DNA of 64,000 nucleotides, taken from contig CM060840.1 in the NCBI GenBank assembly GCA_030762175.1, forward strand, positions 44,606,001-44,670,000, in the 5' to 3' direction. The position numbers and the translations under genes were made by a program. Source of the DNA: Metallyticus violacea. Lineage: Eukaryota > Arthropoda > Insecta > Mantodea > Metallyticidae. The notes under the pieces were generated by a model. The model saw only the letters and a program-made list of their open reading frames with translations, made no database searches and was not told where the DNA came from. Each line of letters starts with the position of its first letter. Within the stretch, counting starts at the first letter, position 1. Positions 44,900 to 55,551 of this stretch are shown here, piece by piece.

Positions 44900-45930
44900 C
44901 TTTTTTTTTTAAATATATTTACACAAAAGTATGGGTTGAACAAGTACGTCATATCACTACTTAGGATTCTTCCTTTGCACTTGGGCCAGCGGTTCACAAG
45001 TTTGTCTATTCCCTGGTCGGTTGTGCAACCATTTATGCTCCTCTTCCCTGCATCTTCGTCCGCAGAAATTGGACGACCTCGTAAAGCATCCTTGAGGTCT
45101 AGAGATATAAAAGTCTGAAAGGGCAAAATCTGGGCTGTAATCAGGATGTTCCTGACCTCGAAAAACAAAGGGCTAATGGTTTCAACGGTGTAGCGTAGTT
45201 TTGTCAAGTAATAATAGCTGTTGCTGTTATTGCATGACAATAGGTTTCGGCGTTTGATGCAAATTGCTGGCATCAGATTACTGGCCAGTAAATCGCTCTA
45301 TCTTGCACTTGATATTATATATCTTTTCAAGGTAATTTTAAGTGTAGAGATCCTTTAGAGCCCCGAAAACGTTCCCGCGGAAGATTGAGTCTTGAATCCC
45401 CTCTTTTCCCGGATGTTTTCACTTCTAGATTTTTGGATTCTGGCTCATAGTGATGGACACACGGTTGTTCCCCTGTGACTATTATGCTAAAAAATGTCTG
45501 TGCCTCATTGTTATAGCGGTCGAGCAAGCGGTCGATACGTTTGTGCTTGTGTTTTCTGGTAAACTCTTTCGACATTCATGTCGCACAGACTTTGTAAAAA
45601 CGAGCTCATCGTGAATGACTTGATAGGCAGAACCATGACTAATTTACAGGAAACACGCTATCTCATCGATGGCAACCGTCTTTCGAGCTTGCTAAATCTT
45701 CTTGTTAGTGTGGAGGCGACGGGCGTCCTGCTCCATCTTCATGCGTCACGCACGTCTAACCACTTTTAAACTTCATTGACACACCTGTAATGCCCTTCCT
45801 CCGTGTTGTATTGAAAGCCTCCGATGAGTTTCAGCCCTGACATACCCTCCGAACAGAAAAATTGGATCACCGATCTTTGTTTCTCCTTGGAGACTCGCAG
45901 CATAAAAGAAAATGACGCGATTAAGGTCTA
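44900..45930 (-). pseudogene. Mariner transposase relic, minus strand
   Basis: From N to C on the minus strand: SKEKQRSVIQFFCSEGMSG (45840-45905) matches the N-terminal block QR.VI.FL..EG.S. RLLDRYNNEAQTFF (45495-45540) and VHHYEPESK (45438-45464) match the linker and the block after the first Asp. EHPDYSPDFALSDF (45108-45151) is the third-Asp block (EHPPYSPDLAPSD), ALRGRPISADED follows, and KLVNRWPKCKG (44968-45000) is the C-terminal W.KC block. In the first-Asp block, ITGDETW is replaced by VTGEQPC, so the Asp is lost. The second-Asp region is missing or unrecognisable, and frameshifts separate the blocks. The 132-aa and 82-aa frames are fragments of this relic, not genes. Confidence 0.85.
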
Positions 45931-46032
45931 ACTTTGACCACGTGACCACTGTAGTACAACCCTAAGCGTTGTACTAACCTACTATATACTAATCGTAAAT
46001 CATATACATTATAAATTATACCAACATTTACT

Positions 46033-46327
46033 GCCACGGTTGACCGAGGTCGTTACGAAGCGGAATCGTGAGCGGGAGTTCTGTGGTTCGAATCCCAGCA
46101 GGACTGTCTTCCCTGACTGGGATTTTTTCCAGGTTTTCCTCAGTTGTCATAACCGGCTAATGCCGGCCGGGGAGGTACCCTAAAACTTAGGCCTGGAACG
46201 TTTCCTTCCTTAAAAATATCATTTCCAAATTTATCATTTCATCTCATGTATCATTAGTGTCCATCGCCTGTGGTGTCTCATTAGTAAACACGGGCGTTAA
46301 ACACTATTTAAAAAAATAAATAAATAG
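46033..46327 (+). mobile_element. SINE-B copy with perfect 11-bp TSD
   Basis: The TSD CAACATTTACT stands at 46022-46032 and 46328-46338. Head: GCCACGGTTGACCGAGGTCG; box B: GTGGTTCGAATCCC; then CAGCAGGACTGTC, the T-rich linker, GGGGAGGTACCCTAAAAC, GGCCTGGAACG, CATGTATCATTAGTGTCC, CGGGCGTTAAACACTATT and the tail AAAAAAATAAATAAATAG. A complete copy of ~295 bp. Confidence 0.95.
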
Positions 46328-46338
46328 CAACATTTACT

Positions 46339-46754
46339 ATAATATATATTCGAAGTATGCCATACCCTGTGCAGAAGGAAGTGTGACAAACCTAAAGACG
46401 TGTTATGGCGAAAGTATGGGTACTTTTTTACTTTTCTCATATTAATATTCTGCTGGGCGAGTTTTCCTTCGCCGGACCTCTCTCTAAGTGTATTAGTCGC
46501 AATTGACTGAGCTTTGCAGTCCTCGACACGTTCTCACTTGAAAGCTAGCTGGGAATCTCGTACGGGTTTAACTGTAGGAACATATGGACGTGTATAACAA
46601 TGTATTGATTATTCATTAGGTGACGTAAGAGAGCGTATTAATTAGTTAATATGGCTCAAAGTGTACTATTCCTCAAAGAGCATTTAATTATGATTCGTAG
46701 GCACTGTAGGCAAGCCAGTAGTCACGAATAAAATGAAATGAATTAATGATGGTG
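46339..46754. other. Intergenic DNA, no gene seen
   Basis: Nothing recognised. Confidence 0.5.
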
Positions 46755-46890
46755 CAAATGAGCTCAGAGTCCTTGGCGCCGTAAAGCTATCTGGTATTTG
46801 CCTTCTCAGGGTAAGGAAAAACTATAAATAAAACCTTCCCCAAATAGCTTGACCTGGCCGCGAATCAAACTCTTCATCTTCGAATGGACA
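46755..46890 (-). mobile_element. SINE-E: possible tRNA-derived SINE fragment
   Basis: On the minus strand a box-B-like GAGTTTGATTCGCGG lies near the right end (46858-46872 on the plus strand), with CAGGTCAAGC and GGGGAAGG further in. The GC-rich block GTCCTTGGCGCCG closes the left. Only this copy is in the window, so the call is weak. Confidence 0.3.
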
Positions 46891-46905
46891 ATCACAGATG
46901 GCCTA

Positions 46906-46933
46906 GTTATATTTTATTTTATTTTATTTTATT
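46906..46933 (+). repeat. (ATTTT)n microsatellite
   Basis: About five ATTTT units. Confidence 0.85.
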
Positions 46934-47332
46934 AATTTTTCCCTTCTGTATGATGCAACTTTGTTTTGATCAATGGTGGCTTATACGTAACGCCTCAGTT
47001 ACAGAATTTAAAATATTATTTTCCCTCTTTCATGCCTATACTTTTAAACAGCAGGCCTTTAAGCACGTTTTCGGAAATTGCCTCTATACTCATAGTATGA
47101 AAGTTCATTTAATACAATTTTAGAATGAAGATTGAAAGTGAGGTTAGGTTAGATTTTTTTTTAATTGCAGAGACATCATAGTATAACCAATCCTCTTTTA
47201 AAACCCTCACTCTCTCGAGAATAATCATTGAATGATAATTGAAGCCGTTAGTTTCATAACAACAGAAATTCACTTTTTGGCAGTATATGAACGTTTATAT
47301 AGTAGCTATATATATTGTTCAATGCTTTTAAA

Positions 47333-47478
47333 ATGCACACACAAACACAAAATACTCTAAAAGTCTATATTTCGGGCCAAAGCTCAATTATTACCCAGTA
47401 TTGTTCTTGACCACCTGCTTTGCCTTGAAAAAGGACTTTGGCTCGAAATATAGAATTTTTAGTGTGGTTTGTGTATAG
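47333..47478. mobile_element. Small hairpin element, ~146 bp
   Basis: The left arm (47333-47384) carries CACACAAACACAAAATAC and CTATATTTCGGGCCAAAGC. The right arm (47431-47478) returns CTTTGGCTCGAAATATAG and GTGTGGTTTGTGTATAG. Arms are ~45 bp with mismatches and the spacer is ~47 bases. I read it as a MITE-like or foldback remnant; no TSD was established. Confidence 0.65.
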
Positions 47479-50239
47479 TTTTTAAATTTGTTTATCTGTT
47501 CATATAAGTAATACTTCTATAATGGTTATATTATTATTATTATTATTATTATTAATATTATTATTATTCTCTTTTTGATATATCAAAAGGTATATAATAT
47601 TATATATATATATATATACTTTAATCATGTGTACTCATCAAACGGGCATTCGTACATGGCATGTAATGGTTGTTATTAAACAGACTTAGTAAACATGATG
47701 CTTCATACATAGCTGATAATTGGATAAATATTATGCAAAAATAATTTAAAAAATTATAATTGCAACATGTTCATAATACCACGCGAAAATGATCGCTCTT
47801 CTCGCTTATGGGTGTTGCAATTTTGTTAGATGGTAGTGTAGTTAAAGTAGAACAGAGTATTTTAAGAGGCGTTTTCCAAAAGGTAAGAAACCGCTTCCTG
47901 AAGCTAAAATGCAAGAAAAATGGAAAGGGACATATTAAAAAATAAATGAATACAGCTCAAACAACGCAACAGCGAGTATGGCATCGAATGGATGAATTGC
48001 AGAAACATTTATAATCAAAGAGAAAGCCTGGGTTTGATGAAATCAACCTGGTGAGAATTACACAGATGAAATACCCCTGAAAGCCGCTAGAGCTAGGGGT
48101 ATTACAAAATATCTTTCCTCAATTCTGCCCAAAATTCAAGTTCGTGTTCAAAGACTTTGAGGGTTAGGTTTCTGAGGATTTAGTGGGATTCTTACTAAGG
48201 GAAGAGGAAAGATATAAAGCTAAATTGTTATTTTTTTTTTTTTTGAGCATATTGTCATCCAAACGAACGGTTTAGTGCCTGAAATGAACGTTACGGATTA
48301 ATGAGTTTTATAACAATACAAGTTCAGAATTTTCATTGATTTATTACAGTTAAAATGTGTGGTCATCGTTATTTTAATATTTGCAACATTTATAATTTGC
48401 TAATGATTTGTTAGGAAAAAAAACTGATTTTAAAGTAGTCGTTTTCAAGAGAAAAGCTTTTATTAATGCTCTCAAAATATATCTAAGTGAACTTGTGTGT
48501 TTATGGAAATAATGGCTGCAATTTCATTGGTCCTTTTTCCCTACTCCTTTAAATTTTCTGTTGCGTGCAGATAAAGCTTAAGAGGTTCATTTTAATTATT
48601 CATTTGCTCGTTATTTACGGTTAAAGTTATTAATGATGTCAATAAGAATGCTTTTAGTTTATTATTTCATAATTACCTATTAGATTGCAGTCATCTATTT
48701 TGTCATGATATATAACGTTTCCTTTCTTTTAAGAGCTTTTATCGCAGTAAACCTTCGAATTTCCTGGTGGGAAGAAATTGACTATCCAACAATGGCAGTA
48801 ATTAATTACGTGTAAACTTGTATTGCGCGGCATTTTCTTAGCAAAAGCAGTGCACTTCTGTACATCATAAATTAACTTCATGTCTTCCAAGAGTTACATA
48901 ATGACTTCAACCTTTAGAAAGAGCCGCTTGAATACCTTCGAACACCTCACTGGGCTGGGTCTCGGAGGTAGATTTTTTAAAACTAGAAACACCATCCGTT
49001 TCTATCTGCCTTTAAGATTTAGTAATTTCTTATCAGTGATATTGATGAAATGCTTTCTGAATGCTAAGGATACCGAAACTTGCGTTGTTTCTTTGGCACG
49101 AAATCTAATGGTGGCAGCAGTCCAGAATTACAGTTCTGTAGCTCCGTGATGAATATTCAAATGTTTTAAGCCTGACTGGCATACTTCAGTCATTGAGGAA
49201 TGATGTGCGCGATTGTTTGTTTTTGTATGTACATCATTTTACCTAGTAAGCTAATGGACCTCTCAGTTTTAGAATAAGAATTTTTGTTATGCAATGCTTT
49301 CTGCTTCATGTGCATTACCATTTCATCGTGCTAGTTATTAATGCTCTGACTTGTATTTCAATATTTTCAGAAGCTACTTTACTTGAAACATCCTCTACTA
49401 TTCTAAACTTCTCCGCGAAATCCTTAAAAAGTTAATTAATTTACTGTTCAAATGCAATAATAGAGTCTCTGAGAGGAATTTTATCTTGGGAGGGGGGGGT
49501 ACAATATTTCTTTGCCTGATTTTTCCACTAGTTGTTGCTTCGTCTATATATAACCCTGCTATTGCACTTCGCAACATTGTACCTGAGCACGGAGTATTTC
49601 TTGGAGGCAACCCACTTCATTTCTACAGTTCTCCTGCAGGTAAAGTAGAGAGGAGACGCCATCATTGCAGATTGAACCTTTTTGACTTATCATGTTCTCC
49701 GTTCAAAGCAAAGGGTCTGTGACGGGCGAATACTTAAAACATGTATCTAAAGTGACCAAAGGCAGGTCTATATTTATTAGCTGCGCCTGAGAGAAATGAG
49801 AAAGCCTTATACAAATGAAACAGTTCAGTTTTAAGTAATTGTATTTATTTTATCATATCATTTTTGGTTTTAGAAACACGATTTAATTAGGTAGGAAATT
49901 TGCCTCTTCATAATTTGAAGACATTTGAACTTAAAAATTATATAAAGAAAATCCTGGAACAAAATAATGGATAATGCAAGTTTTGAACACACATCATGGG
50001 AAATGCACTTTTGAAACTTATTTTATTCACAATTATTATTACCGTTATGACAATAATAGTGGTTACAATTAATACCACTCAGAAAACATAAACTATAATT
50101 ATGAAATGTATAGTTTTGTTTTCCCCCGTAGTGTTTTGCCCATGGGCGAGTACCGTTAGCCATTTAGCCGGTCAGCCGGGTCTCGTCGATTAGCGGAACA
50201 GTAAAACAATAAAAGAAACAATACGAACACCAATTTAAG
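47479..50239. other. AT-rich intergenic DNA, no gene seen
   Basis: It holds (ATT)n at 47528-47570, (TA)n at 47596-47618 and a short stem ATACCCCT...AGGGGTAT at 48070-48101. The opposing frames at 49398-49722 have no recognised motif. A G-run lies at 49491-49498. Confidence 0.45.
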
Positions 50240-50790
50240 AGGCTCATTACTTACTAAATTATCAAATAAGTTATTGAAACTTCCGCCTTCATTCTCATAC
50301 ATTTTGGCATCTCTTTAGAAAATTATTCATCACTCGCTATTGTTCATTTTGAGAAATCCGGACAATTTCCTGATGAATATTATCTTTCGGGCTTTGTTGG
50401 TGTGCGGGTTCGTCTTATACACGGCATTTTTTAATTTGCCCCAGAGATAATTTCCGCAGGATGTTAAATCGGGTAACTGAGTGTTTCAAAAGCCCTACGA
50501 ACTATTCTGTCTTGTGGAAACACATTGTGAATTGCTCTCATGGAATTATTCGCAACGTGAGCACTGGCAGAGTCCTATTGAAAATACGCATGATCACGTT
50601 ACCTGTTGGTTAATTCTCTTAAAAAGGGGGGTTAGTATGTTATTAACATAAGTAACAGAATCAACTGTATGCTAAAAAAACAAAATTGGTCCTATAATTC
50701 TTTTACCACTGAGTCAACACATATGAATCGTACATAAAAAGACGCTGGGCCGTTGTAAATACACGAGGTATAATACACTTTGTGTATACT
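50240..50790 (-). pseudogene. DDE transposase relic (IS630/Tc1/mariner superfamily)
   Basis: On the minus strand, RIIGPIFFxxTVDS-like text (50660-50710) precedes LTPFLREL-like text (50610-50640). DSASAHVANNSMRAIHNVFP (50520-50580) follows, where the family has QQDGATAHTA.NSM..L..VF, and then an NLKxxVYxTxPHT-like piece (50410-50450) and a C-terminal RCQ..HFQ-like piece near 50290. This is the order of a family of insect transposases with a D...D34-38(D/E) core. The second Asp block has FQQDG changed to FQ.DS and several stops are present. It differs from the other mariner relics here and represents another lineage. Calls in the frames between stops are approximate. Confidence 0.6.
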
Positions 50791-51520
50791 GTCGAATTAA
50801 GAAACGAACAACACAATACACACCCGGGAATAGCTGCGCTACTACTGTGACAGTCAGCAGGGTCAAAAGTAAGCAAGCAGGCTTGCTATCCCTTCTAGGC
50901 GCGGCAAACGATTAGGGGGCTTCCTCATAGGAAAACCCCACGCCGCGAGGGAAACTGGTCGCAAGCTAAGGGGAAAAGGGGGGGGGGCTTCATTCCTTAC
51001 ATTTGCAAATCCGAGTCGGTCTTTTCATCACATTCTCCGTGTTCCTCATTGACTTCATCATTATTTTAATGCCTTACGCTAGATTTATGAACAGTAATTT
51101 AAACGACCTTGTTCATGCCTGTTGTCATGGAATTGCTTTTTGACATTGTTTACATCTCTACGTTTGTGTTGATTTACCGTCACTTTCCCTTCTATCCCCA
51201 GTGGGTTAATCTGCTAAAAGCCTTTGCCCTTCTTGACCACTCCTTTAAATTGAGATAGTTCATATCGCAATTACTTACAATAACTGACTTCATCTCCGAC
51301 GATATTACCTGAAATTCCTTTTTAAAGAAATTTCTCTTGCAGGGGCAAATTTGAAGTTCCAGCTTCCTGGTAGCAAGTCCTTTCATTTGTGTCCTTTTAA
51401 GGTAATGGAAATCTTAGGAGGCTTGCTAAAGAATATCTCAGCATACAAGAATGAAAAAAAAAAAAATTAGTGAATTTGTTCTGTATATCTTTAGATATAG
51501 ATGTACCTGAAAGTACTCGG
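50791..51520. other. Intergenic DNA, no gene seen
   Basis: A GC-richer patch at 50820-51020 with two G-runs near 50975-50985. Nothing recognised. Confidence 0.45.
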
Positions 51521-51615
51521 TATAAAAATAAAATGGTTCTTGTCCTTATATAACGTGGCTTAGAGATTGGACATAATAATATGAACACCCATCTAATAAA
51601 TTGTAACAAAACTTT

Positions 51616-51905
51616 CCTGGTGGTGTAGTGGTTACCATACTTGCCTCCTATACCCAAGATCGCGGGTTGGAACCCGGCCAGGACCGATGGATTTTTTCGG
51701 GCGTAAAAACCCTAAGTATGGCATCCTTCGGAAGGGAAGTAAAGCCGTGGGTCCCGTGTCGTAAATTTACGGCACGAAAAAGAACCTCAAGCCTGAAAGA
51801 GAGGCCTCTGAGCAAAATTTGTCGGCCCTTTCACGGCCTGAGTTGAATGGGACGCTGATGACCTGAAATGTTAAAGAGCGTCCATAAATAAATAAATAAA
51901 AAAAA
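51616..51905 (+). mobile_element. SINE-A copy, full length, perfect 13-bp TSD (reference copy)
   Basis: The TSD GTAACAAAACTTT stands at 51603-51615 and 51906-51918. SINE-A has a tRNA-like head of ~70 bp. The 5' end CCTGGTGG pairs with CCAGGACC after box B, so the acceptor stem is still visible. Box A is GGTGTAGTGGTTACC and box B is GGGTTGGAACCCGG here (GGGTTCGAACCCGG in better copies). The body has GATGGATTTTTTCGGGCG, CTTCGGAAGGGAAGTAAAGC, TGGGTCCCGTGTCG, AACCTCAAGCCTG, AAAATTTGTCGGCC, GACGCTGATGACCTGAAATG and AAAGAGCGTCCATAAATAAA, then a simple A-rich tail. Boxes A and B mean transcription by RNA polymerase III is expected for the family. The partner LINE is unknown. Confidence 0.97.
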
Positions 51906-52006
51906 GTAACAAAACTTTGACTTGGATCAAAGCCCCAGTACTCCTGGGAATGGATGCATGCAAATTCTGGGCGGCAGTCAGTGGGATTCCAGACTATTTC
52001 TCAAAA

Positions 52007-52282
52007 AAAAACGGGTAGTGTTTAAAGTCCGTTTTTATTACTGAGGCACCACAGGTTGTGGACACTGATAATACATGAAATAATAAATTGGGAAAGGATA
52101 TTTTTTAAGGAAGGAAGCGTTCCAGGCCTAAGTTTAGGGTACCTCCCCGGCATTTGCCAGTTATGAGGACTAAGAAAAACCTGGAAAAAACTCCAGTCAG
52201 GGAGGACGTTCTGGTGGGATTCGAACCCCAGACCTCCCGCTCACGAGTCCGCGCCTTAACAACCTCGGCCACCCATGGCGGT
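52007..52282 (-). mobile_element. SINE-B copy inside the Tc1-like relic
   Basis: Flanking words TTTCTCAAAA (51997-52006) and TTTCCCAAAA (52283-52292) are a plausible 10-bp TSD with one mismatch. The head (CCGCCATGGGTGGCCGAGG), box B (GGGGTTCGAATCCC) and body are complete. The 3' end is AAAAACGGACTTTAAACAC-like. It lies where the relic's C-terminal coding pieces are separated. Confidence 0.85.
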
Positions 52283-53059
52283 TTTCCCAAAATGAAACCG
52301 CTGCAATTCGTTGAGCTTTGCTGGAAGAGGGTGATGGGTCCTTCGTTGTTTTCCAATACAGGTCACAGTGGCTGGATAATATTCTAATCGGGGGTTGTGT
52401 TTATGAATGGCGGCTTTATCATCTTGGAAGATGGTATTTCCTGCCTGGGAACAATGTATGCGCCATTGAATGGATATAGTCCCCTAAAACCACGCCTACT
52501 TTTCCAGTTACCTTTCTTTTCAGTGTGACAGTGGAACCCACTGAAAACTGTAATATGACCGCCCAAACCACGACAGAACGTGCACCATGCTTCACTGTCG
52601 GAGGAAGACAGCCAGAATTGCATGCATTTGTCGGTGTTCTCCATACGTAAACAGTTCCTGCTATGGGGAATGGTGCAGAGATTAATTGGTCGGTAGTCAA
52701 GGTTTTATGTTCCTTGCACCACTGAAGTCTCATTTTGCATTCTTCTGTTTTATGAGAGGTTTGGCAATAGCAGCCCCCAAGTAATGTTTTCGTTAACACT
52801 ACGATCTACAGGTGCATAGTGAGCTGAGCAACAATTCTCCTGTCCTGTCCGCCAGTTTCGCCTTTCAGTCGCTATTATGTTTAGCAGAAGTTTCCTCATG
52901 AGCTTGTATGCCATCTTGACGGTAGATTCAGCAGCTCTAGATACCCCGTTGTGACGGACTAATCCAGCAACAACAATTTGCCCGCTTTAAATGTCTGTAA
53001 GGGAGAACGTCAAACATAAGATCACATTTTCGTAATGAGACACATAATGGGCCTTTAAC

Positions 53060-54160
53060 TAAACAGGAAGAAGAAAATATATGCACGGTTCCTAGATCTT
53101 AAGGCAGCGTTTGATGCGGTACGCAGAGAAGAAATATGAAAAGGACTAGGGAAGCTAGAAATAAATAGGACAATAACTAAGGTTGACAAAGGTTTATATG
53201 AAAAAGTTGTAAGGGTCACTACCCTTAGATTGTTAGGGAAAATATCAGAGAAGTATGAGGTGAAAAAGAGAGGTAAACAGCGAGATAGTCTTAGCTCTCT
53301 GTTATTTTACATCTTTATAAGTCAATTATTTTACACTGTAAAAAGCGAACAGCCATAGTGAAAGTAGGAAATTGGAGATTGAGACGAGTAAATGTACAAC
53401 GTTAGTATATGCAGACGATATAGTGCTACTGATTTGAGAATGAAGAAAAATTAATGTCAGTAATAGAATGGGCAAGTAGAGGAAAGATGAATGAATGTGA
53501 ATATAACAAAGAGTAAGGTAATGGTGATAAGTAAAGAAGAAATGGAAGAAATTGAAATGGATGGAAGAAAGAGTTGTTGGAAAATGTGGAAAATTTTGAA
53601 TATTTATGAATAGTATTTACACAGAATAAAGAAAGTAACAAATGCACATTATCAAATATATAAAACAACAATAGGAAAATGGGAAATTAATTTGAAAACA
53701 GAGTATATAAAGCAATTTTGCTGTATGGAAGGGAAAACTGGACCGTTTTAGGGAGACATCCTAGCAGAATGGAAGCAGCTCAATGAAATATTTAAGAAAA
53801 GTGACTGGAAAGACTAGAAGAGACTATAAGTAAGTAATAGAATAACAAGGGGGAGCTGAAATCAGGAAAGCATAATTAGTATAATGGAAAGAAAGCAGCT
53901 GAGATTGTTTGGGCATGTGTAAGAATGGCAGAAGAGGAGAGTATGTGAAGCAAGGCTGGGTGGAGGAGCAAATAGGGGAACACCAAGATTGGAATGAAAA
54001 CGAAACACGGAGAGATTGCCACACAGTCTGGGAAGTCCGTTAGAGAACTACGAGAAATGACAGAAGTACAGGAGAGTTAAGAAAGTGGGTGAACAAACGC
54101 GACGCCTAAGGGATAAGAGATAGAGAAAGAAAATGATCTGACATAATAGTTGAACACAAC
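53060..54160 (+). pseudogene. Non-LTR retrotransposon (LINE) reverse-transcriptase relic
   Basis: FLDLKAAFDAVRREEI at 53089-53137 is motif A of a LINE reverse transcriptase (F.DL..AFD), and RGKQRDSLSSLLFYIFI (53270-53323) is motif B (G..QGDSLSPLLF..). LVYADDIVLL (53402-53431) is motif C with the two catalytic Asp. Further on, IYKAILLYGRENW (53706-53750) and RKQLRLFGHV (53891-53920) match the region after the thumb seen in insect endonuclease-reverse transcriptases (K..LLYG.E.W and LRWFGHV). A TPRLE-like end lies near 53970. Frameshifts and stops occur between blocks; the 5' endonuclease part is absent. Clade not determined. Minus-strand frames at 53426-54024 are shadows. Confidence 0.85.
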
Positions 54161-55162
54161 ACGTCGACGATTACAGGCTTACTGGTGACTCAGACCGACA
54201 GCATAAGGAGAAAACAAAAACCGTGTGCCAGTTCATTCCAGGAAAGAAAGAAAACAAAACAGAAAATGGTGTTCTTCTAGCTGAGTGCTCATATTACCTA
54301 CTTTTACCAAAGTTGTACTTGTCTACATCAATCTAGGTAAATTACATTTACAAGGAATAAACATTAAAATAATAACTAGAATAATAGCAGTGACATTACT
54401 CTAGTTAGATGTATACATAAACTTGATTCAACTGCTTCTAAAATACCTAACCTCTGTTTTAAACTTCAATTTCCTTTCAATTTTCTTTGCATATTTTCCG
54501 CTTCCGACCCCTTTTTGATCCTGTTTTTATAATGCTTGCATATTATTTATCCATCTGTTTCTTCCAACATTCTAAGCAATAAATATAATTTAATAGTAAG
54601 AATCTTAACTGCGACTTAATTTTAAAAGTATTAAATGGTTATCACATCTAATGCAGTACTGCCACAATGGGAATATTAAAACTAATGTAAAATAACTAAT
54701 ACTCCTCCTTAGAAGGTTCAGGTGCTACGGATAATGCTAGTTTTGAAAGATATATTACAACTATATACAACATTTTATGAACTATACGATTTTTATTTCT
54801 AATCACATGGTCGAAGTTATTCGGAAAATCCAATGGATTGGATAAGGCGAATTTCAGTACAAAACAGGTTTTTATCCAAGGATTTATTTAGGAAAAGCCG
54901 AAATTTGGTTTAAAAAAACTACAAGAAACAATTTGTTTATGTTTTATAAACAAACGTTTCATAACTGCATGTCCCAAATTTGTCCTTACCTTTCTCAAAA
55001 TAATTTGATTTTTGCCTATGCACTAGTTAAGAGAGATTTCCCAACATGTTAACAGATTTTCATGTGCTCTCAAATTCAGTTGTACAGTTTGCATTAACAT
55101 AGACACTGCTTTGAAAATGTATTGACATTTAACAAGAAATTAAGATGCGGAGCTCCGATGAA
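54161..55162. other. AT-rich intergenic DNA, no gene seen
   Basis: Nothing recognised. Confidence 0.5.
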
Positions 55163-55551
55163 CCTCAAATTGGTTTTGATCTTCAGATAAGTAATTAACT
55201 AATTACTGCAAGAAATAACCCCCTAACATTTTATGTAAAATACGAGTGATCGAATCTGATGGCTTTTGAACGTGATCCAGTCAGACCGAAATATGATCAT
55301 TGACCCTTGTACTACTTAACGAATTTTCTGGCAATTTCATAGAAAGTTAACTAAATTTTCGAAATAAACATAAAAATGCAAATATGAAAATCAGTAATTT
55401 GTTAAGTGGCTTAACAGTCAGTGATCATGTTTCGGTCGGGCTTAATAACATTTAAAAGTCATCGGATTTGACCACTCGTGTCTTCAATAAAATGTGAGGG
55501 TGTTAAATCTTGCTGTAATTACACATCTGAGGATCAGAACAGATTGTATTT
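55163..55551. mobile_element. Second foldback element, ~390 bp palindrome
   Basis: The left arm (55163-55330) and the reverse complement of the right arm (55386-55551) match in the same order. Examples are TGATCTTCAG / TGATCCTCAG, GTAATTAACTAATTACTGCAA / GTAATTACAGCAA, CCCCCTAACATTTTATG / CACCCTCACATTTTATTG, AATACGAGTGATCGAATC / GACACGAGTGGTCAAATC, GACCGAAATATGATCATTGAC / GACCGAAACATGATCACTGAC and TACTTAACGAATTTTCTG / CACTTAACAAATTACTG. The loop is ~55 AT-rich bases. It shows no sequence kinship with the 11066 foldback. It has no coding capacity, so it is probably a MITE-type element. Confidence 0.75.

Larger units (their letters stand above)
51521..53015 (-). pseudogene. Tc1-like transposase relic carrying two SINEs
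   Basis: From N to C on the minus strand: FKAGQIV and GVSRAAESTVKMAYKL (52880-52995) fit the first helix-turn-helix of Tc1-like transposases. RLQWCKEHKTLT (52700-52734) matches R..WC.DHK.WT. VYVWRTP (52632-52652) and PTVKHGARSVVVW (52565-52605) are the block after the first Asp, but the WSDES segment itself is missing. IFQDDKAAIH (52415-52445) is the second Asp block. The third block is unclear. IPLTAAQNLHASIPR (51935-51985) resembles the C-terminal IP...VQNL..SIPRR. The C-terminal half is split by SINE-B at 52007-52282, and SINE-A at 51616-51905 lies just past the coding end. The outermost left part is inferred only from AT-rich text ending in a TTATTATGTCC word. Confidence 0.75.

Noticed and set aside
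44875..45273. 132-aa minus-strand frame as a host gene
   Set aside because: Its C-terminal half reads as the decayed C-terminus of a mariner transposase, and it is frame-shifted against the upstream blocks.
52419..52799. 126-aa minus-strand frame as a host gene
   Set aside because: It contains Tc1-like transposase blocks with the first catalytic Asp segment missing, so it is part of the relic.
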